Positions 8,778-17,671 of a stretch of 64,000 nt of DNA are shown one piece after another (within the stretch, counting starts at the first letter, position 1; every line of letters starts with the position of its first letter). A program made the position numbers and the translations under genes. The notes beneath the pieces are model-generated. The model was not told the DNA's origin. It did not search any database and was given only the letters and a program-made list of their open reading frames with translations. Source of the stretch: Acidimicrobiaceae bacterium (lineage in GTDB: Bacteria > Actinomycetota > Acidimicrobiia > Acidimicrobiales > Ilumatobacteraceae); assembly GCA_020637295.1 (NCBI GenBank), contig JACJWF010000009.1:105894-169893 (forward strand), read 5' to 3'.

Positions 8778-10922
8778 ATGACTGCTCGCCGCCGGATCTT
8801 CGTGCTGGGTGGTGGCCCGGCCGGCCTCTCCACCGCACTCAGCCTCACCGACCCCACGCTGCAGCCGGACTGGCAGGAGCACTACGACGTGACGGTCCTG
8901 CAGCTCGGCTGGCGGGTGGGCGGCAAGGGCGCCACCGGTCGCCGCGGCGCGGTGGCGCAGGTGGACGGCGAGTGGCGGCTCACCGGCGATGGCAGGGTGG
9001 AAGAGCACGGCATCCACCTGTTCGGCAACATGTACGTGAACTCGCTGCGGACCCTGCACACCTGCCTGGGGGAGTTGCAGCGCTCGGCGGGTGAGCCCGT
9101 GGCCACGATGGAGAACCAGCTGCGGCCGAACAACTACATCCAGCTCGCCGACTACTTCTCGGGCCGCTGGAACCTGACGCCTCAGCACCTCCCGCACAAC
9201 TCGCTCTGCCCGTGGAGTGAGGCCGACTACCCGGACCTCAGCGTGCTGTTCCGCGAACTGCTGCACCTGGCGGCCGGGCTGGTGGCCGAAGCACTCGGCG
9301 ACGCGGGCGACGACCCCGAGCTGGGTGAGGCCGGGCAGGAGCACCTGCGGGCGCTGCAGGCGTTGCACGCCCACCACGCCGCCCACCCGCACCCGCCGAA
9401 CGCCACCCACCACGCCGAAGCCATCCATCGGCTGGAGCACGCGGCGGCCTGGGTGCTGCACCTGCTGGAGCACACCGAGAGCTGGCGGGAGCACTGGGCA
9501 CTGCTGCGTTCGGTCTACTGCCAGCTGGAGCTGTACCTCACGGTTGCTCGCGGCGTCGTGGCCGACGACATCGTCACCCGCGGCATCAACTCCGTGGACG
9601 GCGAGAACTTCATGGACTGGTGTCGCCGTCACGGGATGAGCGAGACGGCCGTGAACAGCAGCCCGGTGCAGATGCCCGCCGAGATGTGCTTCCAGTTCCC
9701 CCACGGCGACACGGCACAGGACCCCCAGTTCAGCGCCGCCGGCTACCTGTGGTTCGTGCTCCGCCAGGTGCTGGCGTGCGGGCAGGCCACCTACTGGTTC
9801 CACCGCGGCACGGGCGACACCGTGATTGCGCCGTTCTACCGGGTGGCCGCGCAGCGGGGCGTGGAGTTCCGCTTCTTCCACAAGGTCAGCGAGGTCCGTC
9901 TCACGGCCGACGGCACCGCCATCGGGGAGATCGTCGTCGACATCCAGGCCACCACCGTGGACGGCCGGCCGTACGAGCCGCTGGTCCGGTTGGCGGACGG
10001 CACCTGGGCCTGGCCGGACCAGCCGGTGTACGCCCAACTGGCCCAGGGTGATGCGCTCCGCGACGGCGGGGTGGATCTGGAGTCGTGGTGGAACGGGTGG
10101 CCGCCGGTGGCCCAGGTGACCCTGGTGGCAGGGGAGGACTTCGACGACGTCGTGTTCGCGATGCCCCTGCCGTGCCTGCCGCTCGTGGCGCCGCAGGTGG
10201 TGGACGCGGCGCCATGGGCGGCGTCCGTCGAGGTGCTGGGTGGCCTGCCCACGTTGGCCGCACAGGTGTGGACCAACCGCAGCGGCGCCGAACTCGGCTT
10301 CCCCGCGTTGCACGGCACCGACCGTGTGGTCGGTGGGGCTGCCGTGCCACCGCTGGGCTTCGCCGACATGACCGACGTGCTCGGCAGCGAGCAGTGGGCG
10401 ACGGAGTACGCCGCCGCCGACTGCCCGCAGGGCCTCGTCTACCTGTGCGGCCCGCTGCAGCACCGCGGGCCGTGGCCGCCCTTCTCCGACACCGAGACGC
10501 CAGAGCGGGAGACGGAGCGGGCCAAGGCCACCGTCATCCAGTGGTTGCGCACGGCGACCTCGGTGATGCCCGCCAGCGGCACCCTCGCCGTCACCCCGCA
10601 GTCGTTCGACTTCGAGGCGCTGTGGTGCCCGCCGGGCAGCACGGCCGTCGGGGAGGAACGCTTCGAGGCCCAGTACTGGCGGGCCAACATCGACCCCAAC
10701 GAGCGCTACGTGCCCTCGCCGCCGGGCTCCCTGGGTGCCCGCCCGCAGGCGTGGGAGAGCGGCTTTCCCAACCTGGTGCTGGCCAGCGACTGGATCTACA
10801 CCGGGCTGAACATCGGGTCGTTCGAAGCCGCTGTCATGTCCGGCATGCTCGCCGCGCACGCGCTCACTGGCCGCCCGTCGCTGGACCAGATCTCCGGGTA
10901 CCGCTTCGGGCAACCGCTGTGA
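8778..10922 (+). CDS. FAD-dependent oxidoreductase (amine-oxidase/desaturase-like)
   Basis: 714 residues. Dinucleotide-binding motif FVLGGGPAGLSTALSL begins at residue 8. WRVGGKGATGR and the conserved VEEHGIHLFG segment follow, as in large NAD(P)/FAD-binding proteins related to phytoene desaturases and flavin amine oxidases. The C-terminal NLVLASDWIYTGLNIGSFEAAVMSGMLAA is the closing FAD-binding stretch of that superfamily. Substrate unknown; longer than classical amine oxidases (about 450-500) because of a helical insert rich in His and Leu at about 170-235. The next gene overlaps by four bases (GTGA), so the product is made together with the pseudokinase/AAA protein, which suggests a joint function. 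Confidence 0.78.
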   Translation: MTARRRIFVLGGGPAGLSTALSLTDPTLQPDWQEHYDVTVLQLGWRVGGKGATGRRGAVAQVDGEWRLTGDGRVEEHGIHLFGNMYVNSLRTLHTCLGELQRSAGEPVATMENQLRPNNYIQLADYFSGRWNLTPQHLPHNSLCPWSEADYPDLSVLFRELLHLAAGLVAEALGDAGDDPELGEAGQEHLRALQALHAHHAAHPHPPNATHHAEAIHRLEHAAAWVLHLLEHTESWREHWALLRSVYCQLELYLTVARGVVADDIVTRGINSVDGENFMDWCRRHGMSETAVNSSPVQMPAEMCFQFPHGDTAQDPQFSAAGYLWFVLRQVLACGQATYWFHRGTGDTVIAPFYRVAAQRGVEFRFFHKVSEVRLTADGTAIGEIVVDIQATTVDGRPYEPLVRLADGTWAWPDQPVYAQLAQGDALRDGGVDLESWWNGWPPVAQVTLVAGEDFDDVVFAMPLPCLPLVAPQVVDAAPWAASVEVLGGLPTLAAQVWTNRSGAELGFPALHGTDRVVGGAAVPPLGFADMTDVLGSEQWATEYAAADCPQGLVYLCGPLQHRGPWPPFSDTETPERETERAKATVIQWLRTATSVMPASGTLAVTPQSFDFEALWCPPGSTAVGEERFEAQYWRANIDPNERYVPSPPGSLGARPQAWESGFPNLVLASDWIYTGLNIGSFEAAVMSGMLAAHALTGRPSLDQISGYRFGQPL

Positions 10923-13900
10923 CGTCCCCGATCCTGCCGGGCTACGGCCCGCTGCTACTGCTGACGACGACGGGCGAGGACGGCACCTTCCGCACCACGG
11001 AGCCTGGTGGCCGCGCCGTGGTGGTGCACACCCATGTGCCCGACCTGCCCACCCCGGCGTTCCGGGAGCGGCTGCGGCGCCACCGCGACACCCTGGCCGG
11101 GGTGCACCACACGGGAATCGCGCCCGTGGTCGCCATGATCGACAGCCCGTCGCGGTGTGCTCTGGTGGCAAGCGCTCCGGCCAGCCCGTCGCTGGCCAAC
11201 ACCGACCTGCGGTCGCTCTCGCTGCTGGACGTGCTCCACGTGGCGCTCGACCTCGCGCCGGCGCTGGCCGAACTGCACGTGCAGGGCGCGGGCCACGGGA
11301 TGATCGACCTGTTCACGGTCCATCGCGGGGCGGGCATGCACGCCAGCGCCGAGCTGGACTGCCCATGGCCCACGGGCGGCCCGGCGTCACCTGCGGGCGA
11401 CATTGCGGCGCTCTCCCGCCTGGTCACCACCGCACTGGCCCGCGGCGGGCAGCGGGTGCCGCCGGCAGTCAGCCGCGTGCTGGAGGCGGCCACCCGCCCC
11501 GGTCGCCAGCGCTACCGCTCCGTGGTGGGCTTCGCCCGAGACCTTGAGCGGTGCTCGGACAGCCTCCGCCGTACCGGCCTGTGTGCCCCCTTCGAGCCCG
11601 AGGTCCGCCGCCTCGGGCTGGCGTGGCGGGACCTCGAGCGACCGGTTGGCCTGGATGCAGTGCTCGACACGGTGATGGAGGCGGTCGGCCTGGGGCCGGA
11701 CGGGATGCCCGGGCCGCGCGTGGTCACCGTCGACGGTCCTTCGGGCATCGGCCGGTCCACCGTGCTGGGCATGGTGGAGAATGCGCTCCGCCAGCGCGGC
11801 GTCGGCGTGGCGGCCACCCGCTTCGAGGCCGTCGAGGCGCAGCCGATGCGCGCGCCTTTGCGGCTGGTGCGCGGCATCGTCGACGACCTGGAGGTGGGTC
11901 CGCCGGACGTCCGCGCCAGCGTGGTCGCGGCATTGCGGCGGCGGCTGGGGACCGACCTGGGCCTGGCCGTGGCACTGATGCCGCCGCTCGCCCGCCTGGT
12001 GGGGGTGGTGCCCGCGCCGGCCGGCGGCGGTGCGCTGGACATGGCCGGCAGGGTGCAGAACGCGGCCCGCGAGGTGGTCGCCGGCATGGTGGACGTGGTG
12101 CAGCCCTACGTGGCCGTGTTCGACGATGCCGACGCAGCGGACAGTGGCTCACTGGCGATGCTGTCGCTGCTGGCCGGTGCCCGCATCCCGCTCGTCCTGC
12201 TGCTCGGTCGGTGCACGGACCGCCCCGCCGCGCTCGACGCGACGCTCGCCTCGTTGGCCGGCGAGGACGTGGACGTCCGGTCGGTGACCGTGCCGCCACT
12301 CGGCAGAGCGGACTTCCACGCCCTCGTCGCCGACGGGCTGGGGCTGGACGACGGCGCGGCGGCCGCTCTGGGCGGTGCGCTGTGGAACCGCTCCGGTGGC
12401 AACCCGGGGCAGGCCATCGCCGACCTGCACGCGCTGATCGCGACCAGGGCCGTGCGCGTGGACGCCGCGTCCGGCGTGTGGAGCTGGGACGACGCCGCCC
12501 TGGCCGGCGGAGCCGTGTCGCTCGTCGAGGCCGACCGCCGGCGTGTCGCCGCGCTCGCGCCGTCCGCGTTGGGTGTGTTGCAGGCGGTTGCGTCGGCCGG
12601 TTCGCTGGGCACGCCGCAAGTGATCGCCGAGGCGCTCGACCTGCCCGCGGACGCGACGATCGCCGCGCTCGACCGGCTGGCCACCGATCACCTCGTCGTC
12701 TGGCGTGACCAGCCGGCTGCGCGGATCCCCGACGGTGGTGTCCGCCAGGCGGCCGTGGAGTCCTTGGAGTCCGCGACGTCGGCTCAGTTGCGCCTGCGTC
12801 TCGCTCGAGCGGTCATGGCCACCCGGGTGCGCTCGCTCGGCGCCCCTGCGGTCGGTGCGGCGGAGCGGTTCGAGTTGCTGCAGCTGCTGGAGGGGTCGGA
12901 GCACGCCCTCTCGGCCGACGAGTCCACCTGGTACATCACGTGGTGCGAGGAGGCGGCCCGCCTGGCCCACGGTGGCGGTGCGTACGCTGCCGCGCTCGAT
13001 CTCCAGTTGCGCGCCATCACCCAGCTCGGGCCGGTGGCCTGGCGCGACCAGCCGGCGCGGATGTTCGAGCTGCACCTGCGGGCGGCGGAGAACGCGCTCG
13101 TCATCGACCGCACCGGGCTGGTGGACCAGCTGCTGGACTCCGCGTGGGCGCATCACCCGACGCCGATGGAGCGGGTACGGGCCATGCGGGTGTTGGGCAA
13201 CCGCTGGTGGACCCGGCAGGATCAGCGGGGTGGCATCGCCGAGATGCAGAGCCTGCTCCGCGAGCTCGGCGAGCGATTCCCCACCAAGCCCACGGGGTAC
13301 CACGTGGCTCGCGAGCTGATGGCCACCAGGATGGCTATCCGCGGCATGGAGCCGGAGCAGTTCGTCACGGCCGCCCCGCTGCGCGACGAGCTGGTGCGGG
13401 CGAAGCTGGACACGATGCTCAGCGCAGTCCACCTCGCGTACACCACCGAGCCGCTCACCCATGTGCTGCTGGTGCTGCGTGGTCTGCGCCTCACGGCGCG
13501 TCATGGTGTGGATGCGTCCAGCGCGTACTTCGTCGCGGGCTACGGGTTGCTGATGTGCGGGCTGGGACGGCAACTGGAGCTGGGTGTGCGCTACGGCCGC
13601 GCCGGGCTGGCGCTGGCCGAGCGATCGGACGGCATGGTGCGCACGATGGTCGAGTTCGCCCACCACGGCTTCGTGCGTCACTGGGGCGAGCCACTGGCCG
13701 GCACCGTGCAACCGCTGCTCGCGGAGTTCCGCCGTGGCCTGGCCGTCGGCCGCGGCGGGTACGCCCACAGCGCAGGCGCGTTCGCCGCACTGCACGGCCT
13801 GCTCGCAGGGCAGCCCCTCCCCGACGTGGTCGAGCTGACCGCCGAGCTGTCGACGGAGCTGCTGCGGCTGGAGGAGTACGCGTTCGCCCAACGCGTCGCC

Positions 13901-14458
13901 GTCGTCGCCCAGGCGGCGGCGGATCTGGTGGGCGGGCTGGATGGCCGCGAGCCGCTGTGCGGCGAGCAGTTCGACGCCGCCGGATGGCTGGCGGCGCGCC
14001 GCCGGCGCGGCGATCTGGTGTTGATCGTCCACACGCTCCAGGCGCACGTGGCGTTGGCGCACGGGCGGCTGGAGGACGCCGCCGGGTTCGTCGCCGCGGC
14101 CGCTCCGCACGTGCGGATGGCGCCCGGCGAGGTGGTCGTCGGCGTCCACCACTTCCAGGCTGCGCTCCTGGAGGCGTTGGGTACGGAGGGCGCACCGCGG
14201 TCCCGCCGGTCGTTGGTGGCACTTCGCCGGGCAGCCGCGGCCAACCCGATGGACCATCGCCACCGGCTGGCGATGGTGGAGGCCGTCGGTTCCGCCGAGC
14301 ACATGGCCGCCGCCGCCGTGGCCGCGAGGGATCACGGTCATCTGGCCGATCACGCCCTCGCCTGCCTGCTGGTGGAGCGGGTGGCGCCGGGCGGTTCGTG
14401 GCGTGCCGCACGGGCTGCCGCGCTGCACGCCTGGGGTGCGGACGGCGTGGAGGCCTGA
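10919..14458 (+). CDS. Pseudokinase-AAA ATPase regulator with helical repeats
   Basis: 1179 residues. Residues 1-220 look like a degenerate Ser/Thr protein-kinase domain: the N-lobe strand reads AVVVHTHV where the ATP-binding Lys is expected, and the catalytic loop position reads HGMIDLFTV, lacking the HRD aspartate. Residues about 240-560 are an AAA/STAND-type ATPase as in PknK, MalT and cyanobacterial multi-kinases: Walker A-like GPSGIGRST at 273-281 (Arg replaces the usual Lys) and Walker B VAVFDDADAAD at 398-408. The rest is alpha-helical, TPR-like. No histidine kinase, GAF or HTH domain is seen at the C-terminus. Inferred to be a signalling scaffold or switch partnered with the upstream flavoprotein. 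GTG start is fixed by the GTGA overlap. Confidence 0.75.
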   Translation: MTSPILPGYGPLLLLTTTGEDGTFRTTEPGGRAVVVHTHVPDLPTPAFRERLRRHRDTLAGVHHTGIAPVVAMIDSPSRCALVASAPASPSLANTDLRSLSLLDVLHVALDLAPALAELHVQGAGHGMIDLFTVHRGAGMHASAELDCPWPTGGPASPAGDIAALSRLVTTALARGGQRVPPAVSRVLEAATRPGRQRYRSVVGFARDLERCSDSLRRTGLCAPFEPEVRRLGLAWRDLERPVGLDAVLDTVMEAVGLGPDGMPGPRVVTVDGPSGIGRSTVLGMVENALRQRGVGVAATRFEAVEAQPMRAPLRLVRGIVDDLEVGPPDVRASVVAALRRRLGTDLGLAVALMPPLARLVGVVPAPAGGGALDMAGRVQNAAREVVAGMVDVVQPYVAVFDDADAADSGSLAMLSLLAGARIPLVLLLGRCTDRPAALDATLASLAGEDVDVRSVTVPPLGRADFHALVADGLGLDDGAAAALGGALWNRSGGNPGQAIADLHALIATRAVRVDAASGVWSWDDAALAGGAVSLVEADRRRVAALAPSALGVLQAVASAGSLGTPQVIAEALDLPADATIAALDRLATDHLVVWRDQPAARIPDGGVRQAAVESLESATSAQLRLRLARAVMATRVRSLGAPAVGAAERFELLQLLEGSEHALSADESTWYITWCEEAARLAHGGGAYAAALDLQLRAITQLGPVAWRDQPARMFELHLRAAENALVIDRTGLVDQLLDSAWAHHPTPMERVRAMRVLGNRWWTRQDQRGGIAEMQSLLRELGERFPTKPTGYHVARELMATRMAIRGMEPEQFVTAAPLRDELVRAKLDTMLSAVHLAYTTEPLTHVLLVLRGLRLTARHGVDASSAYFVAGYGLLMCGLGRQLELGVRYGRAGLALAERSDGMVRTMVEFAHHGFVRHWGEPLAGTVQPLLAEFRRGLAVGRGGYAHSAGAFAALHGLLAGQPLPDVVELTAELSTELLRLEEYAFAQRVAVVAQAAADLVGGLDGREPLCGEQFDAAGWLAARRRRGDLVLIVHTLQAHVALAHGRLEDAAGFVAAAAPHVRMAPGEVVVGVHHFQAALLEALGTEGAPRSRRSLVALRRAAAANPMDHRHRLAMVEAVGSAEHMAAAAVAARDHGHLADHALACLLVERVAPGGSWRAARAAALHAWGADGVEA

Positions 14459-14480
14459 CTCCCCGGGGAGCCATCGCGCC

Positions 14481-14486
14481 TACGCT
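14481..14486 (+). promoter_or_regulatory. Leaderless -10 box
   Basis: TACGCT, seven bases before ATG at 14494. The 12-base palindrome CTCCCCGGGGAG (14459-14470) lies just upstream, directly after the previous stop. Confidence 0.5.
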
Positions 14487-14493
14487 GGCGCTC

Positions 14494-16053
14494 ATGAAGG
14501 AGCTCATCTACCACCGTCAGCTGTTGCCGTCCGTGGAGCGCAACGCCAACCGCGCCTGCTCCATCAACGCGGCCACCGGCGCCACCACGACCTTTGCCAC
14601 CCACATGGACCGGGTGAGCCGCCTGATCGGCGGGTTGCAGTCGCTCGGCGTCGGCCGGCAGGACAGGTTCGCGGTGATGACGCTGAACTCGCCGGAGTAC
14701 CTGGAGCTGTACCACGCCGCCTTCCTGGGCGGCGGTGTGGTGAACCCCCTGAACCTCCGCTTCGCACCGAAGGAACTGGCGTATGTGCTGCGCGACTCGG
14801 GCACCAAGGTGTGCTTCGTCGACTTCATCTTCGCCCCGCTGATCGACAAGGTGAAGGAGGAAGCGGGCCTGGAGCACGTCGTGCTCGTGGGCGGCGGCGA
14901 GGGGCCGCACACCGCGACCTACGAGGACCTGCTGGCGTCGTCGGACGGTGTGATCCCCGACGAGGGCGAGGAGACCGACCCGGTGGTGCTGATGTACACC
15001 GGCGGCACCACCGGCCTGCCGAAGGGCGTGCTGCTGGACCAGCGGGCCGAGATGCTGAACGCCTACCACGTGATGATGCGGCTCTCGTTCGGCCGCGACA
15101 CGGTCACCCTGATGCAGACACCCATGTTCCACGCGGCCTCGATGTTCAGCGTGCTCGGTGGCCCGGCCGTGGGCGCCAGCACGGTGATCGTGCCGATGTT
15201 CGAGCCGGCGGCGGTGATGAAGGCGGTGCGCGAGTACCAGCCCACCGTCACGGTGATGGTGCCGACGATGATCGGGATGACCATGGCCCACCCGGAGTTC
15301 GCCCCGGACGGCCTTGGGTCCTTCACCGACCTGGTGTACGGGGCGTCGCCGATGCAGCAGGCGCTGCTGGAGAAGCTGCTCGCGCTCTACCCGGGCATGA
15401 ACATCTGGCAGGGCTACGGGATGACGGAGAGCTCCAGCGTGCTCACGCTGCTGGGGCCGGACGAGCACCGCCAGGGTGGCAAGTACCTGCGCGCCACCGG
15501 CTCCCCGCTGCCGGGCGTGGTGCTGAGCATCCAGGACGACGCCGGCAAGATCCTGCCCGCCGGCGAGCCGGGCGAGGTGTGCGCCCGCAGCGGCAACTTC
15601 ATGATCGAGTACTGGAACAAGCCGGAGGCCACCGCGGAAGCCTTCCGTGGCGGGTGGTACCACACCGGTGACGCCGGCTACCTGGACGAGGACGGCTACC
15701 TCTTCCTGGTGGACCGGGTGAAGGACATGATCGTCACCGGTGGGGAGAACGTGTACTCCACGGAGGTGGAGAACGCGCTCGCCACGCATCCGGCGGTCCT
15801 CCAGGTCGCGGTCATCGGCATCCCCAGCGAGCAGTGGGGCGAGGCGGTGCATGCCATCGTCGTGCTCCGCGAGGGCGCGGCCGCCTCCGAGCAGGAGCTC
15901 ATCGACCATGCCCGGGAATGGATCGCCGGCTACAAGGTGCCCAAGAGCATCGAGTTCCGCACCGAGCCGCTGCCCTTGTCCGGCGCGATGAAGGTGCTGA
16001 AGAAGGACCTCCGTGAGCCCTACTGGGCCGGACATGACCGCAAGGTGAACTGA
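14494..16053 (+). CDS. Acyl-CoA synthetase (AMP-binding, ANL superfamily)
   Basis: 519 residues, full length for fatty-acid or aryl acyl-CoA ligases. Activates a carboxylic acid as acyl-AMP and transfers it to CoA. The P-loop-like MYTGGTTGLPKG is at about 168-179, GYGMTESS follows at about 307-314, and the hinge/C-terminal core reads YHTGDAGYLDEDGYLFLVDRVKDMI with GGENVYSTEVE and the catalytic Lys region near GAMKVLKKDLR. Chain specificity is not readable. Start is ATG 14494 with a TACGCT box seven bases upstream. One of two acyl-CoA ligases in the window; the other is at 29644. Confidence 0.9.
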   Translation: MKELIYHRQLLPSVERNANRACSINAATGATTTFATHMDRVSRLIGGLQSLGVGRQDRFAVMTLNSPEYLELYHAAFLGGGVVNPLNLRFAPKELAYVLRDSGTKVCFVDFIFAPLIDKVKEEAGLEHVVLVGGGEGPHTATYEDLLASSDGVIPDEGEETDPVVLMYTGGTTGLPKGVLLDQRAEMLNAYHVMMRLSFGRDTVTLMQTPMFHAASMFSVLGGPAVGASTVIVPMFEPAAVMKAVREYQPTVTVMVPTMIGMTMAHPEFAPDGLGSFTDLVYGASPMQQALLEKLLALYPGMNIWQGYGMTESSSVLTLLGPDEHRQGGKYLRATGSPLPGVVLSIQDDAGKILPAGEPGEVCARSGNFMIEYWNKPEATAEAFRGGWYHTGDAGYLDEDGYLFLVDRVKDMIVTGGENVYSTEVENALATHPAVLQVAVIGIPSEQWGEAVHAIVVLREGAAASEQELIDHAREWIAGYKVPKSIEFRTEPLPLSGAMKVLKKDLREPYWAGHDRKVN

Positions 16054-16087
16054 GCCCTCCGACCGTCTGCCGGGCGGTCCCCCGACG

Positions 16088-16093
16088 TAGCGT
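16088..16093 (+). promoter_or_regulatory. Leaderless -10 box deciding a GTG start
   Basis: TAGCGT lies exactly seven bases before GTG at 16101 and only overlaps the alternative GTG at 16092, so it selects the downstream start. Confidence 0.5.
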
Positions 16094-16100
16094 GGGCCAG

Positions 16101-17105
16101 GTGAGGGACTGGGCGGTCGCTGCCGATGATCGCACCGGCGCGTTCGAAGTCGCGGCCGAGATGGCCGAGGTCATCGGAGTCCCGGTCGAGGTCCGTGTGG
16201 GCACTGCGGTGGCGGACTGGCCGTGTGTGGTGGACCTCGGGTCGCGGGCGCTGGCCGCACGCGATGCTGCGGCCCGGGCCTCCGCCATCGACACCCGCTT
16301 CGGGCCCGCCGCCTGGACTGCCCACAAGATCGACTCCACCCTGCGCGGCCACTGGGCGGCCGAGGTGCTGGCCCGCCAGGCGGTGCTCCGCCGACCCGTG
16401 GTGGTGCTGCCTGCCTACCCGGCGATGGGGCGCACCTGCCGGGACGGCGTGGTCCACGTGGACGGCCGTCCCGTGGCCTCGGTCACCGGCGGGCTGCCCT
16501 CGGCCAAGCGGGCGCGGATCGACCTGCTGGATTCCCTGGACGTCGGCGACGTGGTCTGGGTGGACATCGCCGACGACGCCGACCTGGCGGCTGCCGCCGC
16601 AGCACTCGCGCCGCTGACGCCGCTGGTCGCCGGCCCTGCCGGCGCACTCGGCGCCGCCTTCCGCGCCCGGCCTCACACCGGTGTCGGCACCGCCCCGGGA
16701 GGGGGCCGCGCCACACTTCACCACCGCTGGGGCGACGGCCCCGTACTGGTGGTCTGTGGCAGCGCCACCGCGGTCGCGGCGGCGCAGATCGACGAGTTGC
16801 GGGCGGCGCTGCCCGATGTCCACGTGGTCACCACCCCCGCCCACGCCGGGTCGCTGCTGGACCGTGCTCATGCCGATGCGCTGGCTGCGCTGGTCCGCCC
16901 GCGGCTGGCCGCGTACGGACTGGTCGTGCTGATCGGCGGCGATACGTCGGCGGCAGTCCTCGGGGACGCGCCGCGGCGGGTCGGCGGCTACGCCGCGCCC
17001 GGCATGCCGTGGAGTGCGCCGTCCAGCGGGGACGGGCCTGCCGTGGTCACCAAGGCGGGTGCGTTCGGCTCGCCCAACGCACTCGTCCGCCTGCTGGTGC
17101 GCTGA
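16101..17105 (+). CDS. Four-carbon acid sugar kinase family protein (DUF1537)
   Basis: 334 residues. AADDRTGA at the N-terminus, HKIDSTLRGH at about residue 75 and LPAYPAMGRTCRDGVVHVDG match the DUF1537 signature; GGDTSAAVL near the C-terminus matches the nucleotide-binding end. Characterised DUF1537 kinases (DtnK, DenK, OtnK types) phosphorylate D-threonate, erythronate or related four-carbon acid sugars at C4. It is shorter than most members (about 400-430 residues). The PdxA-type dehydrogenase two genes downstream is the known metabolic partner, which strengthens the call. Start GTG 16101 is chosen from the -10 spacing. Confidence 0.8.
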   Translation: MRDWAVAADDRTGAFEVAAEMAEVIGVPVEVRVGTAVADWPCVVDLGSRALAARDAAARASAIDTRFGPAAWTAHKIDSTLRGHWAAEVLARQAVLRRPVVVLPAYPAMGRTCRDGVVHVDGRPVASVTGGLPSAKRARIDLLDSLDVGDVVWVDIADDADLAAAAAALAPLTPLVAGPAGALGAAFRARPHTGVGTAPGGGRATLHHRWGDGPVLVVCGSATAVAAAQIDELRAALPDVHVVTTPAHAGSLLDRAHADALAALVRPRLAAYGLVVLIGGDTSAAVLGDAPRRVGGYAAPGMPWSAPSSGDGPAVVTKAGAFGSPNALVRLLVR

Positions 17106-17157
17106 GCCCCGGGCAATTCGCGCCATCTCGGCGCGCCGCATCCGCGAGGCTGCACCC

Positions 17158-17637
17158 GTGCCCGGTCGTCTGATCATCGTGTGCGGACTGCCGGGCGCGG
17201 GGAAGACGACGGTGGCGCGGCGCATGGCCATGGACGCCGCTGGTGTCCGGTTCTGCCCGGACGAGTGGATGGAGGCGCTGGGGGTGAACCTGTGGGACGA
17301 GGCGTTCCGTGCTCGCGTGGAGACCCTGCAATGGGACGTCGCCCTTGGCGTCCTCGCCGGCGGCGGCACGGCCGTCATCGAGTGGGGCACGTGGGCGCGC
17401 CGCGAGCGTGACGCCCTGCTCGCCGCGGCCCGGCAGGTGGGAGCGGCTGCCGAACTGCACTTCCTCGACGCGGCCGACGAGGTGCTGGCCGCCCGAATCG
17501 CCGCCCGCAACCGGGAGGACCCGCCGATCACTGCAGCCGACCTCGGTCAGTGGCGCCTGCTGTTCCAGGCTCCGGATGCCGGCGAGTTGGCCGGCTACGA
17601 CGTGGGCATTGGCCCCGTCGACATCGCCGCCCTCTGA
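17158..17637 (+). CDS. Small P-loop kinase (AAA_33 / zeta-toxin-like fold)
   Basis: 159 residues. Walker A GLPGAGKTT at about 10-18, then CPDEWMEALG (substrate-binding Asp) and GTAVIEWGTWARRERDALL (the beta-strand/Walker B region), and a lid with RNREDPP. This is the small-molecule or polynucleotide kinase-like P-loop group. It sits between the acid-sugar kinase and the PdxA-type gene with 52- and 34-base spacers, so it may serve the same pathway or be independent. GTG 17158 follows a weak GAGGCT box. Substrate unknown; not accompanied by an epsilon-like antitoxin, so a toxin role is unlikely. Confidence 0.7.
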   Translation: MPGRLIIVCGLPGAGKTTVARRMAMDAAGVRFCPDEWMEALGVNLWDEAFRARVETLQWDVALGVLAGGGTAVIEWGTWARRERDALLAAARQVGAAAELHFLDAADEVLAARIAARNREDPPITAADLGQWRLLFQAPDAGELAGYDVGIGPVDIAAL

Positions 17638-17658
17638 CCACGGCGGTCAGCCAGCGGA

Positions 17659-17664
17659 TACCGT
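17659..17664 (+). promoter_or_regulatory. Leaderless -10 box
   Basis: TACCGT, seven bases before ATG at 17672. Confidence 0.5.
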
Positions 17665-17671
17665 GGCGGCG

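Noticed and set aside
14459..14470. 12-base palindrome CTCCCCGGGGAG after the AAA protein stop
   Set aside because: Could be a short terminator stem, but no loop is available without losing pairs and no T-tract follows.
17158..17637. Zeta-type toxin interpretation of the small P-loop kinase
   Set aside because: No small antitoxin gene is adjacent and the gene sits in a metabolic module, so a toxin role is not supported.
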